Of a stretch of 64,000 nt of DNA, positions 14,013 to 27,625 are shown in pieces (the first letter of the stretch is position 1; the number at the start of each line of letters is the position of its first letter). A program made the position numbers and the translations under genes. The notes beneath the pieces were generated by a model, which saw nothing but the letters and a program-made list of their open reading frames with translations, did no database searches and was not told the DNA's origin. The DNA comes from Novakomyces olei (taxonomy: Eukaryota > Ascomycota > Novakomycetes > Novakomycetales > Novakomycetaceae). The DNA is taken from positions 493,501-557,500 of the forward strand of contig JADEYG010000009.1 in NCBI GenBank assembly GCA_016906335.1. Direction: 5' to 3'.

Positions 14013-14586
14013 TTATGCCTTATCGTCCTTCTTTCCAGGCTTAGCAAGAAGCTGCTTGTTGATAAAAGGCAGTACACCACCACCAGCAATAGTGGCCTTG
14101 ATCAATGTATCAAGTTCCTCGTCACCACGGATAGCTGCATATTAGAAACGGAGAACTACAAGTAAAACAGAACAAAATTCGAAGAAAATATAGGCCCATC
14201 ACAGAAACGTGGAACATAACAAAATAAACAGCAATAAACCAAAAAAAAAAAAACAAAAAAAACCAAAAAAAAAAACAGAAGAAGAAAGAGTAATTTAAAA
14301 GCAACGTACCAAGTTGAAGATGGCGCGGCGTAATACGCTTGACTTTAAGATCCTTGGCCGCGTTTCCAGCCAGCTCGAGTACTTCGGCAGTAAGATATTC
14401 GAGCACAGCAGCAGCATAAACTGCCGCCTTCGCGCCGATTCGCATATTGTTTTGAGCCCGGAGCTTCATAAACCGACGAACACGGCCGACGGGAAACTGC
14501 AGACCGGCTCGAGCAGAGTGAGAGATTTGAGAGCGGCCTTCGCTGCGGGAACCTTTGCCCTTTCCGCCTTTTCCTTTGCCAGACAT
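14013..14586 (-). CDS. HTZ1: Histone variant H2A.Z
   Basis: Variant histone H2A.Z, placed in promoter-proximal and boundary nucleosomes by SWR1-type remodellers. Two exons, 14310-14586 and 14013-14134, with a GTACGT donor and a 175-base T-rich intron, give 132 aa. The variant rather than canonical H2A is shown by [41 protein letters not shown] and [19 protein letters not shown]; canonical H2A has AEILELAGN and RNDEEL in these places. The N-terminal tail begins [17 protein letters not shown], with several acetylatable lysines. The C-terminus ([15 protein letters not shown]) lacks the SQE phosphorylation motif of canonical fungal H2A, as expected. Confidence 0.96.
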
Positions 14587-16404
<1,818 letters not shown>

Positions 16405-18984
16405 TTAACTCTCATCTCGAGCATTTGCATTAGAAGGATCAGAACCTTGATCCACGCCAATCTGGGCAAACTTCTGTTCCAGCCCAGTCGCGTACTCCGG
16501 CAGCCTTAAAGTCGCGAGACCCGATAAAGGCGGCGAGAGTAAGGGCTCACTCGTAAGAGGGAGTAGAGGATGTGAAGTGTACCTTGCACTGCTTCCAGGA
16601 GCCACTGAACTTGCAGAATTGCCAGCCGTGCTTGAGCTTCGACTACTGCTCCCGTGGATTCCTCGCTGTGAACTTGTTGAAGGTATTCTCTGGTGCTTAT
16701 TACTATTCCCCCCACTGTCATTATTAATATTGTTATTAATATTGATATTGTTATTTAAATTGCCAAAGTAACCTGCGCCCACACTTCCCGGTGCTGGTGA
16801 AGTGGGCTGTGACGATTGGCTGCCATCAAAGGCAAACAGCTCTGGTCTTTCAAGCACAGGCGTCGACCGAGGCAGTCCATTTGTGCTGGCACTGCTTACA
16901 CTTGCCCTGTGCGTTTCTGCGATTCGGCCAGCGGCTGGGCCTGAAACTGCGGCACTTGCCGTCAGCCCAGTAGCAGCAGTATTGGTCAAGTCAAGCGGCG
17001 AATTTGATCTGTAGGCTGAGAAAGACGAGGTAGTAGTGAACGGTGTAGTAGCAGAGTACTCGTGGAGGAACGGGCTCGGTGGCTGAGATGAAGCTGAAGA
17101 ACTTGGGCCTTGTCCAGGGCCGGGATAGTGCATTCCCAGAGCTAGAGGCCTTCTTAGACTCACATCCGGGAGCAGAGGCGTATGGAATCCGGCAGCGTTC
17201 CGTCTCGTTTTCAAATCAGGCCGATTTAATTCGTCATAGCCCCCGGCTGCCGTCAAACCTACGTTTGGCTGGCGGCCATGGGCTCTAGTAACGACAATAA
17301 ACATTTCATCCGACTCTGTTTCCACATGGTGGGCGAGTCCAAACTTGGAGGCGATAACCTCAACAATACGCCGGGTTCCATTATCAGGGAACCTTCGAGA
17401 AGGAGCCGGATTTGCACTGGGATCGTCCCGGAAAAGTAGCATTTGAGAGTAGATTTCCAGGGTCATTGGGTCGTTCATGTCAATGTGCTTTAACCGCTTT
17501 TGCTCTTCCTGTAACTTGCGCTCCCGTTTTTCCCTCTCTGCGTTTTCCCGCTCAGCGGCAGGCAGAAGCCGCTTCAGCTCTACCCGCAGTTTTCGGCCCT
17601 GGACATCAATCCCATTTAGCATCAGCAGGACTTTGCGTGTCTCTTCCACAGTGTAAAAATTTGCAAAAGCAAGTCCGCGAAAGACGCCTTGGTCAAAGTG
17701 ATAGTTGAGTGCATACGGCCGTGGAGCATCCATGGCCACAAAGATGTGTAGTAGAGACTCCTTCTTGAGACTAAAAGGAATATTTTTAATCACAATTGCA
17801 GTAGGTATGGTTTCCTCAGGAGCAACAGTAGGCGGGCCAACTTGGGGAGTAGCGGCAAGGCTACTCTGGAGACTGGGAGTAGGAATACTGCTCTGCAGGT
17901 TAGATGCATTAGCAGCAGCAGGGGCATTAGCCGGCGGCTGGCCAGCAGTAGCAATGGAGGCCAGTGGAGTCAGGATACTGGCCTCGTCAGTTACAAGAGC
18001 GCCTGGAGTTCCCGCGGGAGTAGAGACGGTATCAATGTCTGTGCCTGGGAGGTTAGAGCCGAGACCAGAAGCCATATTCAGACTCCACTGGTTACCTCTC
18101 CGTGCAGAGGGCAACTGAGGAGGCTGAGCTGGCGTCTGCATCCGCATAGCACTCCCAGCCACGTGCATCGGGCCCTGAGTGCTGCCGAGACCAGGAGTCA
18201 AGCTGGCTGGAATTGCAGAGTTTGCAAACTGGCCAGGAGCTTCCCAGGGAGTCGATGAAGAACTCTTGCCCGCCGGGTCAGCACGGCTGCCAGGGAACGA
18301 AGGCGCAATTCCTGCATGAGGAGAAGATCCTGGAGGCGCTACTTCAAAGCCATAAGCGTCTGATTTTGGGAAGAAGGCAGATCGCTGGCGCCTCAGCAAA
18401 GGCGGTGTTGATCCGGGCAGAGATTTAGTGTTTAGGTGTCCGGATCCATTGCTCTGGGCCGAATGACTTGGTTGAATTTGCTGCTGAATCTGGTTTTGCT
18501 GCTGCTGTTGCTGCTGCTGTTGCTGCTGTTGCTGCTGTTGTTGCTGTTGCTGCTGCTGCTGCTGCTGCTGCTGTTGATGAAGAGGAGCGAGGGAAGAAAG
18601 ACTCGTAAAGTAAGAGCTTGCTCCCGAGTGAGCAGGCTGAGGTGTGAAAAACGGGTTCGGTCCTGCAGCAGAGCTAAAAAAGGAGGTGCTTTTATCAGTC
18701 GGCACTCCGCCAATGCCACTCGTCCTCATTCTCGCCTGGTTTTCGGGCGCATTGGCCGCTGGTCGAAATGCGGCAGTGTGAGCCGGGGCCTTGAATGTAT
18801 GGAGACTGGCTCCTCCCGTGGCAGGATTATTGCTGCTGCGTAGAGCTGCGCGTGGAGAAGTGGCAGAGGGCGGCCGGCTCGGGTGCGGAGAGGGCAGTGG
18901 CGAACGTCTGGCCGTGGATGTTACTGTGTCTGCATCAGTGTCTTGCGCGGTGGGGATGTTGAAATATGAAGAGTAAGGCTCCAT
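16405..18984 (-). CDS. PIN4: RRM plus R3H RNA-binding protein, Pin4/Cip1 type
   Basis: Single-exon, 859-aa protein related to budding-yeast Pin4/Mdt1 and fission-yeast Cip1/Cip2, which bind RNA and link stress or DNA-damage checkpoint signalling to mRNA control. Layout: a long disordered Ser/Pro-rich N-terminus with many SP/TP sites; a poly-glutamine tract of about 30 residues near 135-165; an RRM at about 390-475 (IVIKNIPFSLKKESLLHI as RNP2 region, FRGLAFANFYTVEETRKVLL as RNP1 region); a charged helix; and an R3H-like region (SRRFPDNGTRRIVEVIASKF, VETESDEMFIVVT). A low-complexity C-terminus rich in Ser and Asn ends LPEYATGLEQKFAQIGVD. The order and the RRM-helix-R3H spacing match the family. 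The polyQ is encoded by mixed CAG/CAA codons. Confidence 0.88.
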   Translation of the reverse strand: MEPYSSYFNIPTAQDTDADTVTSTARRSPLPSPHPSRPPSATSPRAALRSSNNPATGGASLHTFKAPAHTAAFRPAANAPENQARMRTSGIGGVPTDKSTSFFSSAAGPNPFFTPQPAHSGASSYFTSLSSLAPLHQQQQQQQQQQQQQQQQQQQQQQQQQQQNQIQQQIQPSHSAQSNGSGHLNTKSLPGSTPPLLRRQRSAFFPKSDAYGFEVAPPGSSPHAGIAPSFPGSRADPAGKSSSSTPWEAPGQFANSAIPASLTPGLGSTQGPMHVAGSAMRMQTPAQPPQLPSARRGNQWSLNMASGLGSNLPGTDIDTVSTPAGTPGALVTDEASILTPLASIATAGQPPANAPAAANASNLQSSIPTPSLQSSLAATPQVGPPTVAPEETIPTAIVIKNIPFSLKKESLLHIFVAMDAPRPYALNYHFDQGVFRGLAFANFYTVEETRKVLLMLNGIDVQGRKLRVELKRLLPAAERENAEREKRERKLQEEQKRLKHIDMNDPMTLEIYSQMLLFRDDPSANPAPSRRFPDNGTRRIVEVIASKFGLAHHVETESDEMFIVVTRAHGRQPNVGLTAAGGYDELNRPDLKTRRNAAGFHTPLLPDVSLRRPLALGMHYPGPGQGPSSSASSQPPSPFLHEYSATTPFTTTSSFSAYRSNSPLDLTNTAATGLTASAAVSGPAAGRIAETHRASVSSASTNGLPRSTPVLERPELFAFDGSQSSQPTSPAPGSVGAGYFGNLNNNININNNINNDSGGNSNKHQRIPSTSSQRGIHGSSSRSSSTAGNSASSVAPGSSARYTSHPLLPLTSEPLLSPPLSGLATLRLPEYATGLEQKFAQIGVDQGSDPSNANARDES
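18490..18575 (-). repeat. Poly-glutamine coding CAG/CAA repeat
   Basis: Mixed CAG/CAA tract (CTG/TTG on the plus strand) in the PIN4-like gene, encoding about 28 consecutive glutamines. Such tracts vary in length between strains. Confidence 0.95.
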
Positions 18985-20233
18985 ACAGATCCCAACAGCA
19001 CAAACACGTCTGCCAACCTAAAAGATCGCTAAACCGCAGCCGCACACTGTGCAACGGTACTTTGTCACGCGCTGACGGGTGTGCAACTTGAGAGTGAGAG
19101 AGTGATCCTCAGAGAGGAGGCAGCTGACAAAAAGTTTGAGTTGCTCAGTCTTTATCGTTAACCTTGGATTTTTGTAGCTGTAGCAGCATGAAACGCAGGC
19201 TAAGCCAATCCACTTTTAATGGTGCCGTTGGGCCGCTGTCTCACTCTGCCTTGCTGGCCGCTTGGAGTTTATCACGCTAACCGAACGATTGCTCAGCACT
19301 CGACGCGCGACTAGTATACGTATATTTTCTCTGCCCGATCACGGACACTAGTTTATTTTTTGTATAAGAGATCCGAAAGAAAGGTACCACTGCCGGAGCT
19401 GCCGCAAAAGTTAGACTATACGTGAGGTTTAAGCTTTATTACCTGTATAAACACTACTACAATTTGGAAGGGGGGTCTACTGACAGTTTATAACGTTAAA
19501 TGTGCGCCTGTAACAATATCGACAGCGGCTTGTATGTACTATTGTCGACTATGGTAGTTGTAAAGGTTAGACGAGAATGTGGATTTTCGCTATAATATGC
19601 GGGTTTAATATGCAGGTTTACAAGATTCTGGCACTAATGTACCGCACATAAAGGTTAGGATTAGGTATTTATTGTTGGAAATCCAAAGTTGCCAAGTCAG
19701 GGTTGCACGTACATTGTACAAGAGGAAACGTACGTACGTGCGTTTCGTTCGTGTTCAAGTTATACATGCTCGAGTGTAGTCTTTGTGTGGCACCGCCGGT
19801 GTTGCGTATATGATTGTAGCAATAACAATCCGCACGCCGGCCCTTCTTATACCTTTAATTCTCCTAATATATAAGTTAAGCTGCCAGCTTACTTTTAAAA
19901 GTACCCTCTAACATTGGAACTGAACCTGCAGGTGCAACATTACGAGAATCCTGTTAAAGTCAGCCAATTCTAAAGGAAAAAGTTCAAAACAATACTTTTA
20001 TCGGCATTTTCGTATGCGTCCCATGCACAGGTCTTCCCCGGAGCATAGTTTGTCAGCACCACCACCCATTTTGCGTCAATTTTAGCATCAATTTATTACG
20101 CTGCTCGCCCTCAATCCACAATCTTCCACGGCCATACTCTCCTTCGAGCCAGCAAGCCTAACCCTTGGTCTCCTGGCCCTGACTGACACTTTACTTTTTA
20201 CCCCACACTTTAGCCTCTGCCGGCTTTGCGGCA
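18985..20233. other. Divergent promoter region, PIN4-like / ICL2
   Basis: A 1.25 kb region upstream of two divergent genes. It includes a palindrome-rich stretch around 19725-19745 (ACGTACGTACGTGCG). No coding region recognised; the ATG ORF at 19689-19874 has no support. Confidence 0.6.
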
Positions 20234-22719
20234 ATGAAAGTATCCACGCGCTGTCTACGCGAGACACCATTGTCTGCCCTGGTGGAAGAACAGGTACAGG
20301 CAACTCAGCAATGGCTATACTCGCCTCGATTTGCTCACATTCAGCGGCCTTACACTGCACGGCAATTAGTGGCAAAGTCACAATCTCCACGGGTCCCTGC
20401 ACTGGCGTCATCTTTTGCTGAAGCACAAGCTCGGAGACTGTATGACGCCATTGGTCGGGCTTACTCCTCTAATATTCCTCTAACTACAATGGGCCTTCTT
20501 GATCCCGTACAAATGACTCAGTTTGCACCTCTGCTCCCCGTGCTATATGTCTCTGGATGGGCGTGTTCCAGCACGCTTACTTCCACCAACGAGGTGGGTC
20601 CGGACCTCGCTGATTACCCTTACGATACAGTGCCGAGAGCAGTTGAGCGGATTACAAAGGCTCAGCTTCTACACGACCGAAAATCCTGGAATGCACATGT
20701 GGAAAGTTCTGGCAGTGCCCCTTTTGTCGACTACTGCAAGCCTGTAATTGCCGACGGGGATCATGGGTAATTTTGCTTCACTACTCGAAATTTGTGCCGT
20801 GTTTCGAATTGTTACAATTGTTATGATTTTTTAATGATTTTTTATAGTTTGTTTTTGTTGTTTCTTTTCTAACAGCAGGCATGGCGGCCCCACTGCAGTT
20901 ATGAAAACTATCAAGCAGTTTGTGAATGCGGTACGGTTCTGAATTTGGAATCACACGCTCACTGTACAGGGAACAGCGGGTATTCACTTGGAAGACCAAT
21001 ACCATGGCGGAAAAAAGGTAAGAACTGCGCTCTCTTTCTCTGACTCGAAATTTTATTCTCATTTATTCTAATTTGTAGTGTGGTCATCAAGGAGGCAAAG
21101 TCTTGGTTCCCACCTCTGAGCATATTTCTCGTCTAGTGGCTGCCAGACTGCAATGTGATATTCTTCGCACATCCACGGTATTAATTGCTCGAACTGACGC
21201 AGAGTCGGCTCGCTTGATTACGAGTGATGTTGATCCACGTGATCAAGAAGATATACTGGGCCTGCTTCATGAAGAGGATAATCCTACACTGCCCTTAGCG
21301 GACGTCATTGCCGCTGCACAACAGCAGGGCAAAACGCCGACAGAGCTGGCAGAGCTGGAACGGGAATGGGCCGAGCTTCATCCGCTCACAACTTTTGATG
21401 ATGGTAAGCAGAAGTCTTGTTTTTAAAAGTATTGTTTGTTAATGATTCATATTGTTTTTGTATTATTTTCTTCGATTTGTTTCCGAACCTTTTCTTTTAA
21501 TTTGTTTTTTTAATTGATCAATTTCTGCTTGACCCTTCTACTCAAGGATTCTTGCTGTACTCAAGCGCCTCCTTGATATGTTCTGCTCTTGTCGCGCATA
21601 ATATTCTGGTTATTCTTTTTCACAATAAGATTTTAATATTTCTGTTTCTTTTACTAATTGCAGCTGTGAACTTGACTTTGAAGGGTGAAGGATTCACAGA
21701 CTATTTGGAGGCTACTGCAGAGCAGTCTGTAGCTGAGAAACGTGCTTGGCTCACAAGGTATCATCCTGGCCACGACAAGCCACAATGGTCCGCTGCTGAT
21801 GCACGAACACGTGAGGGCTACTTTCAATTTCGCGGAGGCATGCGAGCAGCACAGAAAAGGGCACGACTCTTTGCACCGTTCTCTGATCTTCTTTGGTTAG
21901 AAACAAAGAAACCTGACTTGGACCAGGCTCGTTCGTTTTCAGAATCGATCCGCGCAAAAGTCCCACACGCTGCATTTGTGTATAATCTAAGTCCTAGTTT
22001 TAATTGGTCCGCTCATGGGTTCTCTGGTGAGTTTCTGGTTTTCACTCTCGTTTACTCGCTTTAAGATAAAGACCCTGAGGTTTTGAGCTTTGCTATTTAA
22101 GATTTTCTGCCTTGTCCATATCTGAAAATCTCATCTCTTTCACATTCGTCTCGTTTTATCATGTCTTTAATTGAATTTCAATTGATGTTTACGCGCTCTT
22201 TCTCGTTTGATGCTTTACAATTTCAATTGTTTCTATATGCTTTTGGCTTCAATTGGGCGCTCCATAGCCTTTATCGCTTTCTTTTCTTCTTTTATTTTTA
22301 ACTTGTCTACTTCTCCAATCTCACTTTGCCACTCACCAGTCTCTAACGCACCAGATTCTGATCTACGCGATTTCACTGTTCGACTGGGTGAAGCAAAATT
22401 TGTGCTACAGCTAGTAAGCCTCGCCGGCTTACACCTTGATGGCGTTATGGCGCGTAAGTCTGATCTCCTTGCCTTCAATGCTTACAAGTATCTCGGAAAC
22501 ACCTCTAATCCTACAGACAATGTGGCCAAAGCCTTTGCACGTGACGGGATGCTTGGCTACGTTTCAACTGTGCAGCGTGTTGAACGCGAAACGGGCTGTG
22601 ACGTTTTAACACATCAAAAATGGAGCGGTGCTGAATATGCAGATGGTATCCTCGAACTCATTGGCGGAAGTAGCGCCAGTCGAGGCTCTGTGCAAGACTC
22701 TACGGAGAGCAGTTTTTAA
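20234..22719 (+). CDS. ICL2: Mitochondrial 2-methylisocitrate lyase (isocitrate lyase family)
   Basis: Cleaves 2-methylisocitrate to pyruvate and succinate in the methylcitrate cycle for propionyl-CoA breakdown. Six exons: 20234-20766, 20879-20930, 20970-21017, 21079-21403, 21664-22026 and 22355-22719, giving 561 aa. The Arg-containing, acid-poor start suggests a mitochondrial presequence, and there is no PTS1 at the end (STESSF). Family blocks: [42 protein letters not shown], catalytic KKCGHQGGK (Cys about 212), [32 protein letters not shown] and [17 protein letters not shown]. HGGKKCGHxGGK, the NWxxxGF segment and FVLQLxSLAGLH favour methylisocitrate lyase over glyoxylate-cycle Icl1, which usually has KKCGHMAGK. 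The metal-site region reads ADGDHGHGG where most members have ADxDTGHGG. Family certain; subtype likely. Confidence 0.88.
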
Positions 22720-23166
22720 ATTATCTCTCTAAAATGATATGGTCTCGCTGGTTCTTTTGATACGGGTTCGGTTTTAGTTGCTGTGTAATTTAAGCATTCT
22801 TGCTCTCAAAGACTTGTTCTCGTCCTAAGATACTCTATATTTTGTAGTTGACGGCATGAACATACGACTGCCTACGCTGACGTTTCAGCAACCACCGTTT
22901 ATCCCTTCGCGATTCATATAAACCCTAACCCTGTTCCTTTAGCCACGTTTCATTCATGTAACTGTAGCCCGATCATCCATCCTATACTACTTGTTTATTT
23001 GTCGAAGTAATTAAACGCTCTAATTGTTGACCAAACTTTTAATGGTTACTTATAAACCGAATGTTGTTGTTTCAAGTAACGCTGCTGTCTGAGGCCATAA
23101 AATAAATAACAAGCAGAGACGGAAAAGCACGAACGTGAAGAGCTCGCGACACGATACGGCAACAAT
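22720..23166. other. Intergenic region: ICL2 3' flank and TUB1 promoter
   Basis: 447 bases between two genes on the same strand. No gene or clear regulatory element recognised. Confidence 0.6.
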
Positions 23167-25322
23167 ATGAGGGAGATTATCAGGTACGCGCGTGTTTGCT
23201 GCAAGTTTCCGTCCCAACACTAACCCTCAATTAGCATTCACGTCGGCCAGGCCGGTGTTCAGATTGGCAATGGTAAGAAATTTTGATCCCAGCTCTGCCG
23301 TTTGTTTACACGCGTAAAAAGCGTGTGTAACGGTTTTTTGACGCGTGTTTATGGCGGCAATAGCTACTTTATAATGTAATATGACTAACATGACGCCTTT
23401 GTTTAGCTTGCTGGGAGGTAAATCTATTGTTCTGGCCTTTTGCAATGTTTGGCTTAGTGATTTTTTGGTTTTGCTCGGTTACTTTTTCTTTTGCCTTTTT
23501 ATTTTACGTGTCAAAGAGACACACAAACAAGATTGAGGCACGATATTTCGGATATCGCTGCATTTATACATTCAAGGCATCTGCTGAATCCCTGGCACGA
23601 CTTTCATTTGACCTGAAAGCTATAATTTTTTCCTTCTTTTCTTGTGGGCTTTATTTGAGTTTCGAATCTTTTTTATTCGAGTCTCCAATCTTTTCTCTTC
23701 CAAACGACGAGTCTGCCAAACCCGCAGCGAAATATGGCCATCATTCTAACGTCGGTAGCTTTACTGTCTCGAACACGGAATCCAGCCAGATGGTCAGTTG
23801 GATAAAAACGTGACATCTGCTGCTCGCGATGAGGGATTCAGCACCTTTTTCTCTGAAACTGGTACGTTTTAGTCTTTATTTTGTTTCTTTTAGCAATTAT
23901 CAACTAACCCAAATTAGGTGCTGGCAAATACGTGCCACGATCCATTTTTGTCGATCTTGAACCCAATGTGATTGACGAAGTCCGTGTGGGCAAGTACCGG
24001 CAGCTTTTCCACCCTGAACAACTCATTACGGGGAAGGAAGACGCGGCCAACAATTGTAATACACCATTTCCATATATTCTATGAGCAGATACTAAACGTT
24101 ACAGACGCCCGTGGCCACTATACTGTGGGCAAAGAATTGGTTGACTCGACTGTGGAGCGTATCCGCCGCATGGCAGATCAATGTGCTGGTCTGCAAGGAT
24201 TCCTTATCTTCCACTCCTTTGGTGGCGGTACTGGTTCCGGGTTTGGTGCTCTACTGCTCGAGCGTTTGTCGGTTGATTATGGCAAGAAATCCAAGCTTGA
24301 GTTTAGTGTTTATCCTGCCCCTCAAGTGTCTACAGCCATTGTGGAGCCTTACAACTCTATCCTGACTACTCACTCCACATTGGAACACTCTGATTGTTCC
24401 TTTATGGTTGACAACGAGGCTTGCTACGACATTTGCCGTCGCAATTTGGATATTCCGCGCCCTGGGTTTGAGAATCTGAACCGTCTTATTGCACAAGTCT
24501 GCTCTACCATTACGGCCAGTCTGCGTTTTGAAGGAAGCCTCAACGTCGACTTGAATGAGTTCCAGACTAACCTCGTACCCTACCCGCGTATCCACTTCCC
24601 ACTTGTCAGTTGTGCTCCTGTCGTGAGTGCTGCTAAAGCTACGCACGAGAGCAATTCTGTTGCGGATATTACTAACGCCTGTTTTGATATCAATAATCAA
24701 ATGGTAAAGTGCGATCCTCGTACAGGCAAATACATGGCAACCTGCCTCCTGTATAGAGGCGACGTTGTTCCACGTGATGTGAATAATGCTGTTGCTACAA
24801 TTAAATCGCGTCGTACTATTCAGCTTGTTGACTGGTGCCCTACTGCCTTTAAAATCGGAATCTGCAACAATCCTCCTCAGCACGTTCCTGGAGGTGATTT
24901 GGCAAAGGCCAGCCGCTCGCTCTGTATGCTCAGCAACACTACAGCTATTGCGGAAGCCTGGTCCCGGTTGGATCGCAAGTTTGATCTCATGTACAGCAAG
25001 CGTGCCTTTGTGCACTGGTACGTTGGCGAGGGCATGGAGGAAGGAGAGTTTAGCGAGGCTCGAGAAGGTATTGTGAAAAGAAAGAAGAAAAAGCAAAAAA
25101 TGTTTAAAAACAAAAAAAAAACGAAAATAATAATAAACAAATATAAAATACTTTAAATTTCAAGAATAAAACATACTTATGATTAAATCGACTGTTCTTG
25201 TGATATCCCTGTTTCAGATACTAATATTTTACCTAGATTTGGCTGCTTTGGAACGCGACTATGAAGAGGTTGGTCAGGACAGTGCGGACGTGGAAGATTT
25301 GGGTGCCGAGGAGGAGTATTAG
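23167..25322 (+). CDS. TUB1: Alpha-tubulin
   Basis: Alpha subunit of the microtubule heterodimer. Seven exons: 23167-23183 (17 nt), 23235-23272, 23407-23417 (11 nt), 23759-23861, 23918-24055, 24105-25067 and 25237-25322, giving 451 aa. The protein starts [34 protein letters not shown]; the 11-nt exon supplies the end of the A-C-W-E block. Other marks: GGGTGSG GTP loop (142-148), the alpha-type catalytic loop region ([15 protein letters not shown]), and a C-terminal EEEY, so the terminal tyrosine is present. The 341-base third intron contains an open frame but no tubulin homology and is removed by a CTAAC...GTAG acceptor. The length is typical. A 281-codon antisense ORF is a shadow. Confidence 0.97.
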
Positions 25323-26013
25323 AGACTTTAAACGCTTTACTACCAGCATTCTCTTCCCGTTCTCCGACCGGTTCTAATTGGCTTTGATGCACTATACACT
25401 TGTTGAGGATTGGCAGTGTATAGCCTGTTCCTTTCAATTCTTTTCTGATGCAGTTGTGTTTTCATCTAATTCTTCTTTGCTTAATTCTAAATATCTCTTT
25501 GCTGGTATTTTTATTTAATTGTGTGATTTTCATCATGTCTTGTATAATCCAAGAACAAGTAGAGGTCAGGCGCGCAGCTTTATAGATTGCCAGAGTCTGC
25601 CGGAAAACGCATCTGGCCCAAACCGTAAATGGCACTGAACTGGCTGAAAGCCTATGGGCTTGTTTCAATTGTGTAAGGCACTGAATTTACATGCAAACGG
25701 ACCTTGATTGCTCTAGTCGACCGTAAAAACATAAGCCGAGAGGATGTAAACATAAGTAGGAAAGCATTGTCGGTGATTTGGCAAAAACATGGCTTCAAAA
25801 GTAAACAATTATGACGAATTTGAAGTTTGACGCAAACAGTTTCAATTCGCCTCAAACCGCCGTAATCCAAGCTTTATTTTATTGTATGGGAGTAAGATTT
25901 GTACCTCATTGGACTTTATTGCACGTTTAAAATTATAATGAGTCTAATTTTACACCATAGATTAATTCATGAAATAAATTATTATTTTATTTATCAGCGT
26001 CAAAAACTGCAAA
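25323..26013. other. Intergenic region: TUB1 3' flank and TRM6 promoter
   Basis: 691 bases between same-strand genes, AT-rich toward the TRM6 start. No gene recognised. Confidence 0.6.
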
Positions 26014-27625
26014 ATGCCGGACAGAGTGGATAATAATCAAGATGATCGGCCCTCTGAGGAAACGTCAGCCACTGCTGATCCTATGGACATAGTCGCTAGC
26101 GGCAATGTATCTGATATGGATGATTCTACAGAACAAGAGGGCGATACGATACGCGCAAACGAATCAATTTTCTTTAAATTGCCGAACGGCGATCTACGAC
26201 TGGTCAAAGTGCCATCAAACGGGTATATTATTTGTTTTACATTTTCATTTACACTCTATTGGCGTTGTACTATTTAATGCTAGCAATCCTTTTATTTTTT
26301 TTTTTTCAGTTGCCCTTCTTTTTCTTTCCCTTTTCCCTGGTTTTCTTTCCTTTTTCTCTTTACACTTTTCTGATTTCTTTTCTTTTTTGTTTCAATTTCG
26401 TTGCAATACTAACGACAGAACGATCCAACTGGGCAAATTCGGCTCTTTCAATGCGAGCGACATAATCGGACGCCCCTTTGGTTACAGTTATGAGGTATAC
26501 GGGCCGGAAAAAATACGGGTTTTACCACCCGAGCAAGTGCAGACTATAGAGGAGGAAACAGCCACGAATGAAGAGCTGCGTGACGATCCCAATAATCAGT
26601 CACTTTCGGCTGAAGAGATTCAGCAATTAAAACGAGAGCACACAGATCCGCGTGAGCTAATTGCAGCTATTCGCGCGGGCAATCGTGATTTTGAAAAGAA
26701 GACGCAGTTTGCCAAGTTGAAGTACATTTCACGTAAACAGTCGCGTCATGCACAGGAGTTTACACCCGTGCTACCTTCAATGGTCGACGTAGCCAACTAT
26801 ATGATTGGCCGGGATCCTTCACGTGTTATTGACGCTACTCCAGACTCTGTAGCACTCATGCTGACGCTCGCTAATGTCCGTCCTGGAGGAGACTACTTGG
26901 TCGTTGATGATGCATCTGGACTATTGACGGGCGCAGTGCTCGAACGCGTAGGCAGTACTGGTCATGTGCTGACTATCCACTCTGGAGAAAACCCGAACCT
27001 TTCACTAGTAGACCATTTTGCCCTCGGCAGCGAGGGCAAAAGTCGGCAGTGCTCTGTTGCCGAGCTGGAGCAGGAAGGTCGGTTAAGTGTAGCAAATTGG
27101 ATGATGGTGCTCGCACCGGAAGAAGCCTTGGCCCTGTCGGAGCCCAATGGAGCTCCTGAAAATGAAATTCAGTCGCAACGGTACCGTGTAAGGTTGCAGC
27201 GTAAACGGAACCGTTACGCTCGTACTTTGGCGTGTGTTGAAAGGCTGAAGCGAGGCAATTTTGCCTCATTACTGTCCATATCCGCCCTCGAACCGACCAG
27301 TTTTATCCCCAGTCTAATGCAGTATATTGAGCTTTCTGCTACTATTGCTGTCTATTCTGTATTTCGAGAGCAATTGGCACCCTTGTGCCATAGACTCTCT
27401 GCCCTGGACTCTGATGTACTGTGCCCAGCCGTGCATGAAATGAGACATCGAGAGTGGCAGACACTAGAAGGTCGAAGGCATCCGGCCATGAGTATGCGAG
27501 GAGACGCTGGGTACGTTATGACGGGAATCAAGATTCGTAGAGCTGATAACGTTGTTGCCTCTGGCCGTCGTGCAAGTGGTAGACCGGCAAAAAAGAGGCG
27601 GACTGGGGATGGCGAGGGGGTCTAG
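26014..27625 (+). CDS. TRM6: tRNA m1A58 methyltransferase non-catalytic subunit Trm6/Gcd10
   Basis: Pairs with catalytic Trm61 to make 1-methyladenosine at position 58 of tRNA, including initiator tRNA-Met; nuclear. Two exons, 26014-26222 and 26419-27625, separated by a T-rich 196-base intron, give 471 aa. Visible: an acidic disordered N-terminus; ESIFFKLPNGDLRLVKVPSNG and TIQLGKFGSFNASDIIGRPFG as the beta-barrel N-terminal domain; the middle block KKTQFAKLKYISRKQSRHAQ; and a degenerate Rossmann half (GGDYLVVDDASGLLTGAVLE) lacking a proper SAM-binding loop, as expected for the non-catalytic partner. A basic C-terminus (GRPAKKRRTGDG) may help nuclear import or tRNA binding. Confidence 0.93.

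Noticed and set aside
23427-23813. 128-codon ORF inside the TUB1 locus
   Set aside because: Mostly intron 3; only its end overlaps true exon 4, in another frame.
24251-25096. 281-codon antisense ORF
   Set aside because: Shadow of the alpha-tubulin exon on the opposite strand.
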